Source: Haematococcus lacustris (taxonomy: Eukaryota; Chlorophyta; Chlorophyceae; Chlamydomonadales; Haematococcaceae). Taken from it: 64,000 nucleotides of DNA. Shown here one piece after another: positions 47,803 through 58,317 of this stretch. Under the pieces are notes generated by a model. That model did no database searches and had not been told where the DNA came from. It saw nothing but the letters and a program-made list of their open reading frames with translations. The first letter of the stretch is position 1. Each line of letters opens with the position of its first letter. The stretch spans positions 431,596 through 495,595 of the forward strand of contig JASKMD010000019.1 of the NCBI GenBank assembly GCA_030144725.1, written 5' to 3'. The position numbers and the translations under genes were made by a program.

Positions 47803-49071
47803 GCTGCCTTAGCTGGTCATGCAGCTGCAACATAACATTCCACAAACAAACAGCTGAACATGCAGCTGTGCCCAGCCTTGTAATGAACTAAATAATGGCA
47901 GATGTCTTTGCTGCTGCTGCCTCAACTGCGGTGTTCTCTTACTCCAGAAAATGCTTACTGTTTGATCAGGCGCCTCAGCACCTGCTGCTGGCTGGCCTCC
48001 TGCCCACGGGTTGTGCCTGGAACGCTCAGCTGTGGCTGTGGTATAGCACCTGTGTCCAGGAAGCATCGCTGTGTCAGTGCTGCTACCACTGCTACCACAA
48101 CCACTGCTACTGTAAGCGCAGCTACACACCAAGCACACGAGTAGAAGCTGCTTGCTCCAGCACAAGGCAGCTGACATGCTCCCGGTGCTGAGTGGATATC
48201 TGTCCAAGGGTACACCGCAGCCGCAATGATGACGCTCTGCATCTAATCATCGGGGAATGGGATTAGTTGTGAAGAGGAGTACGCCAGTCTTAGGGCCTGC
48301 GGCTATCCGCACCCCGCTGCGCCAGGACTGATCGCAGGCTGCGGGTGCTGACGCTTCATTGCTGAGGGCGCATCAGTTGATTGGTGGTTTCGTCTCTCAA
48401 GCTGCTAGTCAGCTAGTCGAACCCTAGAGCCTTCATGCTACTCCAAAATAAGGCAAGAGTTGCAATCGAAAACACGCTGCGAGGTCATCATTGTAAAGGC
48501 TACTGCTAGCATGCTCAGCCGTGTTGGTGTGTATGCCTCAGATTTGTTGGGATTGGCGTGCAGTAGCGTGCAGTGGCCATCGCTGCAATTGGCACGAAAT
48601 GTTAAATGTGTTGTTGGAGTTTCATAGAATAGGCATTTCACCTGTGCAGTGTGCACGTTAGAGCTGTGCAGGAAGTAACTTACAATGCATGTAACTCCAT
48701 GTGGAAAAAACATTTGGAGGTAAATCATGTGCAGGTTATTCCTGTGCTAGTACAACCTACACAGGAAGAACTAGTGGAGGCAAACTACCCTCGGTGTTGT
48801 ACAAAGCTACTTCATCAAGAGATACAATTCCTTTGAGTCTCTTGAATATTCATCACATGGGAGCCGACGCACAGGCAGGCTGCAACGATCTCCAGGTTCC
48901 GGTATTGGCTCTGCTGATATTGGCTTTTTTCAATACGCCACTTTCGCCTCGCAGCTAATATTAGCGGACACGCCCTATACAGGACGTTGACCTTTACTGT
49001 AACGCCACAACCTAGCAAGTACATGCGGGAAGAAGGTTGCGGTTTCAAACGTAATTAAGATAGTAAGGAGC
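47803..49071. promoter_or_regulatory. Head-to-head intergenic region, duplicate copy
   Basis: Copy of 41805-42938. It is closely similar up to about 48350, then diverged or replaced (for example around 48360-48700), and similar again near the coiled-coil start. The coiled-coil gene here may therefore use a partly different promoter from its truncated sister. Confidence 0.5.
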
Positions 49072-50591
49072 ATGCAAAGGCTTCGCAGTGATAAGCATTC
49101 AGCGTCATTTGATTCGCTGCACATCGATGATGGAAAAGAGGAGGTAAGGCTTGCTTGGTCTTTTCGGGCCTCTTCTTGCTGTACCCATCCATCGTTAAGT
49201 ATTTGCTGTCATCTGCAGCGTCCCTATGTCCACCTCAGAGGTCCGGGTTGGAGGTGGTTCAGTGCCGCACTTACAGTCTTGGTCACCTTGCTTTGCTCCA
49301 GCGTCCTTCTCCTTAGGCTTGAAAGGCAGCAAGTGGGTCCAAAGTAGCATTGGAGCTGCTGCAGTAGCAGGACTAACCTGCATAACTGGAGCACATAGCA
49401 TGCCGTAATACGCTACACCATTGTCCTCAAATGCAGCTACTAAGCAAGGAGAGCATTGTGTCAGAGCTGAAGTTACAGATTCGTGAACTGAAGTATGAGG
49501 TGAGAGATGAAGCTGTATTGCTGGAGTGCATTGCATAGCATGCATGCCTTTGAACAGCTAAGACTGCTCTGGAGCCACCATACACAATACTAGGTGTGGC
49601 ATGTATCGTCCCCCAGGCAACAGCATTACCTGCATTCAACGTGTGGTGGGCTTCAGCAGCCGCACCTCAATGGCCTGTATGCCTTCACTGCCTTCAGATG
49701 GTAGTGCTGCGTCGCTCTAAAGGGCTGGATGGAGCAGACCCAGGGTTATGTGACCCCGCCACAGTCAAAGCAGCTGAGCAGCAGGTGTCAAACTGTCAGT
49801 CCGACAACCAGGAAGCTAAGAAGAAGCTGCAGGTGCGGAGGTGGTGGGAAGTGCCGCTGCTTCCTATGATGGCAATTTTGCCCGTATCACCACCAACACC
49901 CTCATGTGCTGGAGGCCAGTGATGGTGGCGCTCATTTGCCTTGGTCATCTTTGGGTCGCCTTCTCTCCATGCTTGATGCACTTCATCTAGACATCAGTCA
50001 CACGACCTTCGTCTAGCTTGCCACCATGGCCCCACATCACCCCTGCCCCACTCGTGGTCGGACCTCCCTAGCACCACACTTGGCACTGCACTACAGCCCT
50101 TCACGGCACCACTTGCGGGTGTGCATATCGTGCTCATGTGCATCATCACCCTTACACGGCACCGTTGGCTCATGCTATGGCCGGCAGCCTGTAGCCGGCA
50201 GCCTGTGGTGTGTAAGGCGGTGGGTGCGTGAAGCTGTTGGGTGGGGGCTGCCAGGTGCCTGCAGGCTATCTGATTCCTTTGTTTATTGTTGACTTTCAGG
50301 AAATGGTGGCCCGCGTCTCACAGCTGCAATCTGAACGTGGCAAGCTCGTCAACCACATGCAGGTGGGGCTTCACAACACTCATTGACTCCACCCACACAG
50401 TGCGGGTGTGGTGCGGGTGTGCAGATGTGGAGTCAAGACAGGGGTGATGGAGGTTTGTATGGCTCACTGTTGCGGCTACATCACCCCGCTTGTGGTGCAT
50501 GCAATGTGGTACAATGCGCATGCAGGTGCTCACCAGAGATTGCAAGCTTAAACCGCTGTCTTTACCAGCAGGGAAAGGGAAAGCCCGGTGA
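49072..50591 (+). CDS. Small coiled-coil protein, about 132 aa, unknown function
   Basis: Exons 49072-49143, 49437-49499, 49698-49832, 50300-50362 and a likely last exon 50526-50591 (TGA), all phase 0 with GT-AG junctions. The protein starts MQRLRSDKHSASFDSLHIDD. It continues with heptad-rich helices (IVSELKLQIRELK, ATVKAAEQQVSNCQSDNQEA, MVARVSQLQSERGKLVNHMQ), so a coiled coil is the only visible feature. I do not recognise the family. The final exon is the weakest call, and the gene may run further. It is divergent from the truncated helical-repeat gene. The duplicate at 42939 keeps the first two exons at high identity. Confidence 0.6.
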
Positions 50592-50864
50592 TTTGCATCA
50601 CATAGGTGGAACGTGCTGCTAGGATAGGTAGCTTACACCGCTTAAGCTTGGCCGTATTTGGCTGCACACACGGGGTTCAAGATGATGACTGCACACACGA
50701 TCGCTCATGCCGTGTACATGCCCCAACTTCATCATGGCAACCCACATGCCAATACAATCATCATGGACACATAGCAATGCATTATACATATGAGCGTGCA
50801 TGAATTACCAAAAATCCTAACGGAATCCTAATGGGACCCCTACTGCGAAGGTACTCCTTGCAAT

Positions 50865-51585
50865 TCATGGGGGAAGGGAGTGCGGCCAAACATCCCAACG
50901 GCTGACGTGAGTGATGTAGATGATGATGTGGCTTACACCGCTTAAGCCGTAAGCCGTCAGCCGTTGCACAAACAAAGGTGCACATGGGCTCAACATGAAG
51001 TCATGCAAGTTCTCATTATTGTTCTGTAAAGTCATGGCAAACTCCGGCTGCTCCCTGATGGACCTCGTGGCAGTGCACTCAAAGATGAAATGCATGGCGT
51101 CATCCACTACCCCCTCCGTGCATCTGGTGCATGTGCGATCAATGAAAGTTACCCCCTCAAACCGAGCCTTCTCCACCCCTGAACCTAGTCAGGCTCGTGC
51201 GAACTTCTGTAGAGAGCTGTCTGTTCAGCAGGTGTGGTGCCATGTGATTGATGCCCATGCCGTCCCCATGCTTGAACCATGCAGCATACGAACACCTCTC
51301 CCGATGCACCGTCTCAGGCAGTCTAGGGTCTCCCTCAAACCCAACCCAACGCCTCCCCCACCTCTCGAGCCACTTGACTTCCATAGCCTTGGTGCCTAGG
51401 ACCATGTCCGGGCTCAAGGTGAACTCACCCCCCATCAGCTCTCTGGCGGCCAGCTGGAACTGAGCACTCCAACTAGCCTGACAGCTCCTGCCTAACTCCA
51501 CATCTGCCTTGATGACCCTCATTAGCAGGTCACTGTGGGAAAGTTTGGCAGTGTTCCAGAACTTGCATCGCTTTGTGCATGACAA
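50865..51585 (-). mobile_element. Fragment of a LINE (non-LTR retrotransposon), C-terminal zinc-finger end
   Basis: Two overlapping minus-strand frames, 51585-51157 and 51176-50865, read as one degenerate protein with a frameshift near 51165. The end has C-x2-C...H-x4-C (CTRCTEGVVDDAMHFIFEC) preceded by a TRFRG segment. This is the post-reverse-transcriptase finger of algal LINEs. The reverse transcriptase core is missing, so the copy is dead. The 16-mer GCTTACACCGCTTAAG occurs inside it (50931-50946) and again at 50631-50646. Confidence 0.65.
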
Positions 51586-52124
51586 AGACGTGAGTGATGT
51601 AAACTATCATTTTCAAAACGCTTGGGCAAGGGTGGTGGACCTTTGGAGTTTGACCCCCCTCTCCCGTACGTTCCTTAGCTTCTCATGGCCAAAGATCAGG
51701 GATAATGCTCCTGGGGTCCTATATACTGGAATAGTCATTGATGTCGGCCGTCAATCGAAGTCCCGCCGGCTTCGCTCTTTCTTACGGGTCGACTCACGTT
51801 TCTTGTCGTCCAATCGCCGCTCATGGCCGGCCTTGATGCTGCATGCACACGCAGCAGGGATCATTGTTCAGTGCGATTGTCAGCATGCATATGTGCGTTT
51901 GTAACCATGTGTTCAGCATCCTGTATTGATACAATACTAGATAGGACGACTTCAGCAATCAATATGGTTCCGATTCATTGCACACATATCGTCATAGCAC
52001 CTACTTATCTTCGAGATTGTGAGCCATGCAAAAGGTTCCTACCCGACACGCCGCAACCTAGGTGCGATGCACTACCTTCAAACCCCACAGCTCCCGTACC
52101 AGATCAACCAGGAGCCCCCCAAAC
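51586..52124. other. No gene seen
   Basis: About 540 bases between the LINE fragment and the stop of the hydrolase gene. I see no exon or repeat. Confidence 0.5.
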
Positions 52125-54002
52125 TCACTTTTGCTTCACCCGCTTCACAGTATCCATGTCCACCACCTTGGGACGAACTGCCTCTAGCGCCGCGTCTAGT
52201 ACAGCTTGCAGCTTGTCAAGTGCATCTTCAATGTTCTGCCTGCATTGTCTTCACCCACTATGACTGACTGTCCTTGGCAAGATAGACTTCATCTTTTCAA
52301 ATTCACCGCTCACACACTGTAAGCTGCCATTGCCCCTGCAAACATGGAGCAGCAATGCATGCACCTAAGCAACCCATGCAGAACTCACGCCTGAGTGCGA
52401 TGTTTCTGTGACGTGATGACCAGGACGCCTTCCTTTGTGAACCGGTTTTTCTCCTGAGGCAGGCAAGCAGACAGGCAGCATGAACAAGCAAGCATTAACA
52501 GTCCCACTAGCCAGCCGGAGATGTTGACTCATGACTACCTCCGCTGTTGAGCAGCCTCATGCTTCCCCTAGCTGTCCTAACACCACGTTCCACCAGGGAG
52601 CTGTCCCGATTCCCCTACGGCTTCTGCGCCCAGATGCAAACCCGTTTCATATAATGCAGCGTCGCCACCTAGCTAGTGACAGTGCACAACTGCCAGGCTG
52701 CTGCTGCTGCACTTGTTTGCATGCATCCTGTTGGTGCTCCTGCGTCTCATGCATGTCTGTTCATCAGTCATGGACCCACCGCTCTGAGCACCTCCTCCTT
52801 CACCTCTGGCGGGATCCAGGTCTGCCTCTGTAGCTCAAACCGCATATCCACCTGCAGCCAACCCAGTGAGCAGCCACACACTGCAGCCACACGCACCAGC
52901 CAGAGGGTCAGTAGCACAACGCCAACGCTGCAGTCTAGCCAAAGGAGCTCATCGCGAGTGGCTCAAGGAGACATGGGCAGCAGCCCCTGTGCATGGTGCC
53001 GTCTGCAGCTGCCACTGCTCCTGGTGATGCCAGTGAGCGTGTTCGCTGCACATCTCAGTGGGAGGAGCAGGAGCTGCTGGGCACGCCTGGCTCGCAGGGC
53101 GCCAAGCAGAGGGCACTAGGCGCCAGGTGCCAAGAAAGAAAGAAAGAGAGAATGAAGAGAAAAAGGCTCAGCTTGCAGCCAGGCTCGCTTGCACGTCATA
53201 ACCAACGATAAGGAGCCATGCTTGTCATGAATGCATGACTAAACTTAGCACAATAGTGACATGCTGCGAAGACCACACCTTATCACATGCAGATCACGCA
53301 CACATACCTTATACCTACACATCACCAGTGGTGGGCCCGACCCCGTTCCTGGTGCACAGTGGGTGGTGGGAACATGCAAAAGGAGCCGTGAGGCAGGATA
53401 AGAAGCAGCCCTGGATATCCAGCGCTGCTTGGTTTGCAACAGCTGCAATTAGAGAATCTTGTAGAGTCCCAACAAGAAATCCTTGCAGAGGCAGAAACAG
53501 CACACTGTGCGTCCAAGGAGGTTGTAGGCAGTGGAGGTGGTGTTAGGAGGAGGGAGGGTGTGCAGGTTATGGAGGGGTTATAGAGCATGTGGTTATAGAA
53601 GGTTATGAAGCGTGTGGAGGAGAGTCGTGAGCAAGGGACGGCATACCCATCCTCGCTTGCATCAGGGCTGCAGCAGAACCCCTGCCCTTCAACAGAGTAT
53701 ACTGAGGTCCAGTACGCCCAGCTGTGCCATACCGTGCATCTCCAAGCATGCCTCTACCATGCATCTGCAAGCTCATCGGGTGTACAAATCCAAGTGGGGT
53801 AATGGCCACCAATCACACAATGTGGGCATTGGAGGGTAGACGCAACTTCCTTGTTCCCGCTGATGCAAATGCCGCTACCTGCTGGGCTTTCTGCTGTCAC
53901 CTCTGCCTACCTGCTCCAACCAGCTACCCACCTTGGTGTTGACCTTGTTCACGTTCTGTCCCCCGGCCCCACTGGAGCGGGCAAACGTGAATTCCACGTC
54001 GT
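52125..54002 (-). CDS. ICT1/ArfB-like peptidyl-tRNA hydrolase (organelle ribosome rescue), N-terminus incomplete
   Basis: Exons: 54002-53932, 52851-52780, 52453-52389, 52239-52125 (TGA), with phases in agreement. The first has the release-factor GGQ motif (ARSSGAGGQNVNKVNTK), whose Gln lies in the peptidyl-tRNA hydrolysis loop. It is followed by DMRFELQRQTWIPPEV, NRFTKEGVLVITSQKHRTQA and QNIEDALDKLQAVLDAALEA, the usual order of the ICT1/ArfB fold. These enzymes free stalled mitochondrial or bacterial-type ribosomes without reading a stop codon. The C-terminus ends KRVKQK, a very short basic tail next to that of bacterial ArfB and human ICT1, where the basic tail senses the empty mRNA channel. 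The upstream exon with start and targeting peptide (phase 1 junction at 54002) was not found; it should lie between 54003 and about 54.4 kb. Confidence 0.85.
53134..53170 (+). repeat. GAAA-rich purine tract
   Basis: AAGAAAGAAAGAAAGAGAG-type tract in an intron of the hydrolase gene. Confidence 0.75.
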
Positions 54003-55789
54003 CTGTGTGGCACCAGGCAACGCAGCACCACTGCCATCGAGGAGTATGCAGTGTGGCAGGGCCAGTAATCAGACGCTAGTCAAGGGGAGTCAGCCATAGC
54101 ATGGATGGCCCAGGCATGAGGCATAAGTGACCTACAGAAGGGTGCTTCAGATGGGGCGGGTGCAGCACCAGCTGCTTTGCCTGGCCTGGAGCCAGGGGCA
54201 TTTGGGCCAGGGGCATTTGAGCCAGAGCATGGCCTGATGTGGGGCTCACTACATGCCTCCACATAAACCCAGAGAGCTACGAGAAAGGCTGCCATAAGCA
54301 ATGTTGCAATGCAGCCTTCCAGCTAGGAATGTGGGGAGGGAAATGCCTTGCCTCACTCCCCATGTGTGATATACAGTGTGATATGCAGTGTGTCAGAACT
54401 CAGATCTGTCCCAGGTGTGGCCAGGTCTGGTGGTGGCATTGTTCAGGTATGTGCGGACACTGGTAAGCAGACGGGGCAATCCAATGGGTTGTACATATAG
54501 CCACGTATGTGAGGAAGGTAACGAGGGCCCCTCACAGGTCACACCACGATTGTGTGAGTAAGACCAGGTGATGTCCATGTTGTTGCTACTGCTATCCCCC
54601 GCTTCTGTACCTCAGCTGCTGCTTTTGCTGCTGTATTCCGATTGCTTCCCTTGCGTCTCTGTATTTCTCTACACAACTGAACAAGCAGTGTGATGTTGCT
54701 GTGCGAGGAGGATGTGGGTGAGAGGCGACTATCTAGATCAGGCTCACTGAGACCAAAGTCCGTGGATAATCACCTTTGTCACAGGGTGCATGCAGTGGTT
54801 CTAATCAAGGTGCATCAGTTTAGAGCATGAGGTTTGAAGGGTATGAGTGTGCAGGCAAGGAGAAGGGTGGCAGGTGCAGATGCCAAAAGTGTGGGCAAGG
54901 CTTACTTTGTTATTTAGGACCTTTGTCAGTGAGATTAGCCTGTATGCACCACTCACCCTTGGTGACTGGTCTCAATGCTGGACCGTCGTATGTGCGGTAT
55001 GAGGGGCGCCTGCTCCCATCAGTTGGTTGTGACGCCGCAACATCCGCTCCGTTCCAACACATGCATAACGTTAAGCTCGAGCGAGTTATGTAAGCGCAGC
55101 CTGCGCTTGCTGTGCCGGTAAGTTGGTGAGGCGAGGTGAAGCTAACATGGATGGGCGGCAGCGTATGCCGGGGGAGCACTCGCTGCCATGCACGCAACAT
55201 TACATCAAGGTGCAAACATCCAGAAGTTGGAAACATCTCCATGGTGCAAACATCATGCATGGCGGCAAACAAGGCGACAAACATGAAGGTACATTGCTTG
55301 CACCCAAGATGTAGCTGCCTGACCTCTTGACTTCCTGCCCACAGATGTTGATGCATACTCAGCATAGTGCTTACCACGGTGTTGCTGGCGCTGTGAAGAT
55401 GCTCTGCCAGAGCCGACATGGCCGGTGCAGTATAGCAACATCTCCATCAGAGGCACACATCCTGGCTAGGACAGCTTCGCTTCAGCGCCTGGCATACCGG
55501 CATAGCGTAAGTGGGCTGGTCTAAGCATAGCTCGTATCAGACGGCTCGGCAACGCAGCGCGACAGGACATTCATGCCTCGACTTAGTTACGAAAACATGT
55601 CAGTGTGATGTCCAAACACGCGCTTGCTGCGATGCAGGGATGTATTACCCGAGCCATCGGGGTACAAAGCTGTCCCTACGCTCGGTTTAGCCGGGTTACG
55701 TCAACCGTGCCACATCTCGTGAGACGTTAGGCGCGGTGAGGGATGGTATAGGTACACCTCAATAGCTTCTGTAGATTACAAAGGGCATC
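54003..55789. other. Intergenic; probably holds the missing first exon of the hydrolase gene
   Basis: No complete gene seen. An Ala/Pro-rich minus-strand frame near 54301-54130 (MAAFLVALWVYVEAC, GKAAGAAPAPSEAP) could be the targeting peptide of the hydrolase, but I cannot join it in phase. The rest, up to the KH-protein start, shows nothing I can support. Confidence 0.4.
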
Positions 55790-58317
55790 ATGCAGTCCGG
55801 AGGCGAGCTGTTCGCGCAAGTCGACGACTTCAGCCCAGGCCGACGGCAGACGGCTGAGATATCATGCCCGAAGAGCATGGCGAGTTCTGTCGAAAGTGCT
55901 GGTGAAGGGCGTGCCGTTGTCCAGTTTCCTGGGACTCAGGTTGGTATGCTGGTAGCTGCAGGTCGGAAGAGTCATCGGCAAGAATGGCGAGACTATCAAG
56001 GCTTTGCAGACGTATACAGGAGCTCTCATCCAAATCGACCAGGTGTGGGCAAAAGGTGCACCTGCTTGTGCAGCCCTTTGCGATTGCTGCACAGTGTCGC
56101 TCAATAGCAGGTCTAAGCCTATGCAGCATCCGCCGCCACGTCTGTCTCTTTCCACAGTTCAGATTGTTATTTTTAACTTCGCAGAGCACGGAGCCAACGC
56201 GTGTCACAGTCAGTGGCAACTTCCAATCTCTTACGCTGGCCATCAATATGATTTCTGACATCTGCAAGGGCACTTTTAAGGGGTTCGCTTTGTTGCGGCA
56301 GATGGTGCAGCAGCCCCGGCCATCTGCCCCCACCTTCTCTACGTTTCCAACCAGTTCAGCTCAGCTTCGGATGCAGCCACGGCCAGTGTATGCGCCTGGA
56401 TATGGCCTCATCCCACCTAGCCAGGTGTGCAGCTCTGCTTGTGCTGAGCAACTGGCTGATGTTTTGCTTTTTCCACTCCTAGAAAGAGGCACTGCATTGC
56501 ACAGGATGTGCCTGTGCTTGTAAAGCTGCCTGCTCGCTCTGTTGGTTGTAGCTTTATGAGACGGAGGAGCGCTTGGGGAGCAGCCTGTCGTTTGGTCAGC
56601 AGTCAGACTCATTTCAGCAGCAGCCAGCCTTCCAATTCATAGCCACCAATGCTGGAATTCAGCAGGCGAACCCTAGCCAAGTCATGATGGTGTGTATTTA
56701 AATCCACTTGCAAGTTCGCACTGTTGTAACAGCTTACTTATCTAGGGCTGCTGTCCAACATGCTGGTTTGGCAATTGTGTCATGCAGGGTGGGTCTGGAG
56801 GAATGCTCCCCCTGGGCAGTCAGTTGGCTGGACAGCAGCTGGGGCTGCAGCAGGGTAAGCCTTCATGTGGATCCCAACTAGGCCAGCTGCGCACAAGCTT
56901 TTTGATCACAACAAGCCCATGAGTGTGCTGGTTTATGTCTGCAGTGTACAGCTCTGTACCCATGGCGGGGGGTGGCTTCACAACCCAGGTCGCATACTAT
57001 CCTACCCAGGACTTCACTGCTGGCAGTAAGTTGACATCACTTTACTCCAGCTCTGTCCACGTGGTCATTGCCGCAACTGCATTTGTACAGTATTGCATCA
57101 CCCACCCCTTCCATTCATACATCTTGAAACACTTTCGTCAGGATAGTCGTATGACTCTTCTTTTGTGATACAATGACGCGTTTGCAGTGGGTACCCCTGA
57201 TGGAGCCTCTCAACTGACGTACTCAACCGACCTAGCAGGACAGTCTCTCACTGCCGTGGATGCCGGCATGTCTGGCGCAGCTGCTTTGGCAGGCCTTAAC
57301 TTCCAAAACCAGCAAAGAGGGTACAGCTTGTCTCGGCAGCTGCAACAGGCAGCCCAGTACCAGCTGCCAAGCCAGCACACTGGCCTGGTGGGCATGAGTG
57401 GTGGGGATGGAGGCATGCTGGCACGCCTGCAGCAACAGCAGCAGCAGCAGCAGTTGAGCATGGGCCTGGGTAGTAGGACGGTAGGGGGCCTGGGAATGGT
57501 AGACTCAGCTGCCATGATGGCTGGCCCCGCAGCATCGCCTGGGCTTGGCATGGCCCTGAACATGTCAGTACCGTCTGGAGTCACCATGCCTTTGGGTCAG
57601 ATGTCCCCTGTGGCTTATGCCAACTCTCTGCAGCCACAGCAGCTGCAGCCTAGCATGCGCATGCAAGCGCCTCCTTCTGCCTCTCTCCCCTCCTCTGCAG
57701 CCTCACAGCAGCCAGGGCCTTGGCCCGGCCCAGCCCCTCTCCCTGGCATGATGCCCAGCATGGCGCCTAGCATGGCCATGTCAGGCAACAACAACCTGAT
57801 GCAGATGCGGAACATGGCATTGGGTGGCCGGGGTGCTGGGGCAGGCGCAGCCACCCAGGCTGGTCAACAAACCCATACCCGCCCCACCGCCTCTGCCCTG
57901 AGCCCATCAACTCTGCTGATGACTGGCTCTATAATATCGGCTGCAAGTCAAGGGCTTGGCAGCAGCAATGCCACAGGCAGCAGCAGCATGCTGTCTGCGG
58001 CACCCAGCAGTACCACGGGCCTGACCACAGGGGCTTCCGTGGCGTCTGCTGTGGCTGCAGCCGCTGGAGTGTATGACAAGAGGCCCATGACCATGGGCAC
58101 CAACGCTATGAACACCTTGCTGGGTGGGGACAGAGAGGGTGGCAGCAGTGGGCAGGAAGGCGGCAGGGATCTGACTCCAGGGGAGGTGGCTAAAGGCAGC
58201 GCCAACAACACTGGGGAAGGGCAGGCAGACGGGCATGGGGCGGCTGCAGGCGGGACAGCGCAGATGGTGCAGGTGGTCGACAGCGAAGGCCAAGTCAGCT
58301 ACTACTTCCCTATGTGA
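55790..58317 (+). CDS. Single-KH-domain RNA-binding protein, Gln/Met/Gly-rich, 608 aa
   Basis: Exons: 55790-55879, 55962-56042, 56185-56424, 56552-56689, 56788-56854, 56945-57025, 57188-58317 (TGA). Phases agree. An in-frame TAG lies 18 bases before the ATG. The KH domain spans about residues 23-85: EISCPKSM, then VGRVIGKNGETIKALQTYTG with the GxxG loop G-K-N-G, then RVTVSGNFQSLTLAINMI. GxxG is intact, so single-stranded RNA or DNA binding is expected. The rest is low complexity: Gln-, Met- and Gly-rich (polyQ at about 57431-57453), as in RNP-granule proteins. The last residues are QVSYYFPM. The first intron appears to use a GC donor (ATG|GCGAGT), because that join restores the KH core exactly; a GT alternative would insert three residues. 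TGTAA at 59049-59053 is a possible poly(A) signal. Confidence 0.85.

Larger units (their letters stand above)
43637..49826. repeat. Tandem duplication unit 2 (about 6 kb)
   Basis: Direct partner of 37556-43573. It carries the truncated helical-repeat gene and the intact coiled-coil gene. The junction with unit 1 lies at about 43575-43640, where the coiled-coil exon of unit 1 gives way to the repetitive CAGCCTCAGCCTCA part of the helical-repeat exon 6. Confidence 0.95.

Noticed and set aside
54827..55093. Cys-containing plus-strand frame (CRCQKCGQGLLC)
   Set aside because: A single short frame with no flanking exons and no recognisable finger pattern.
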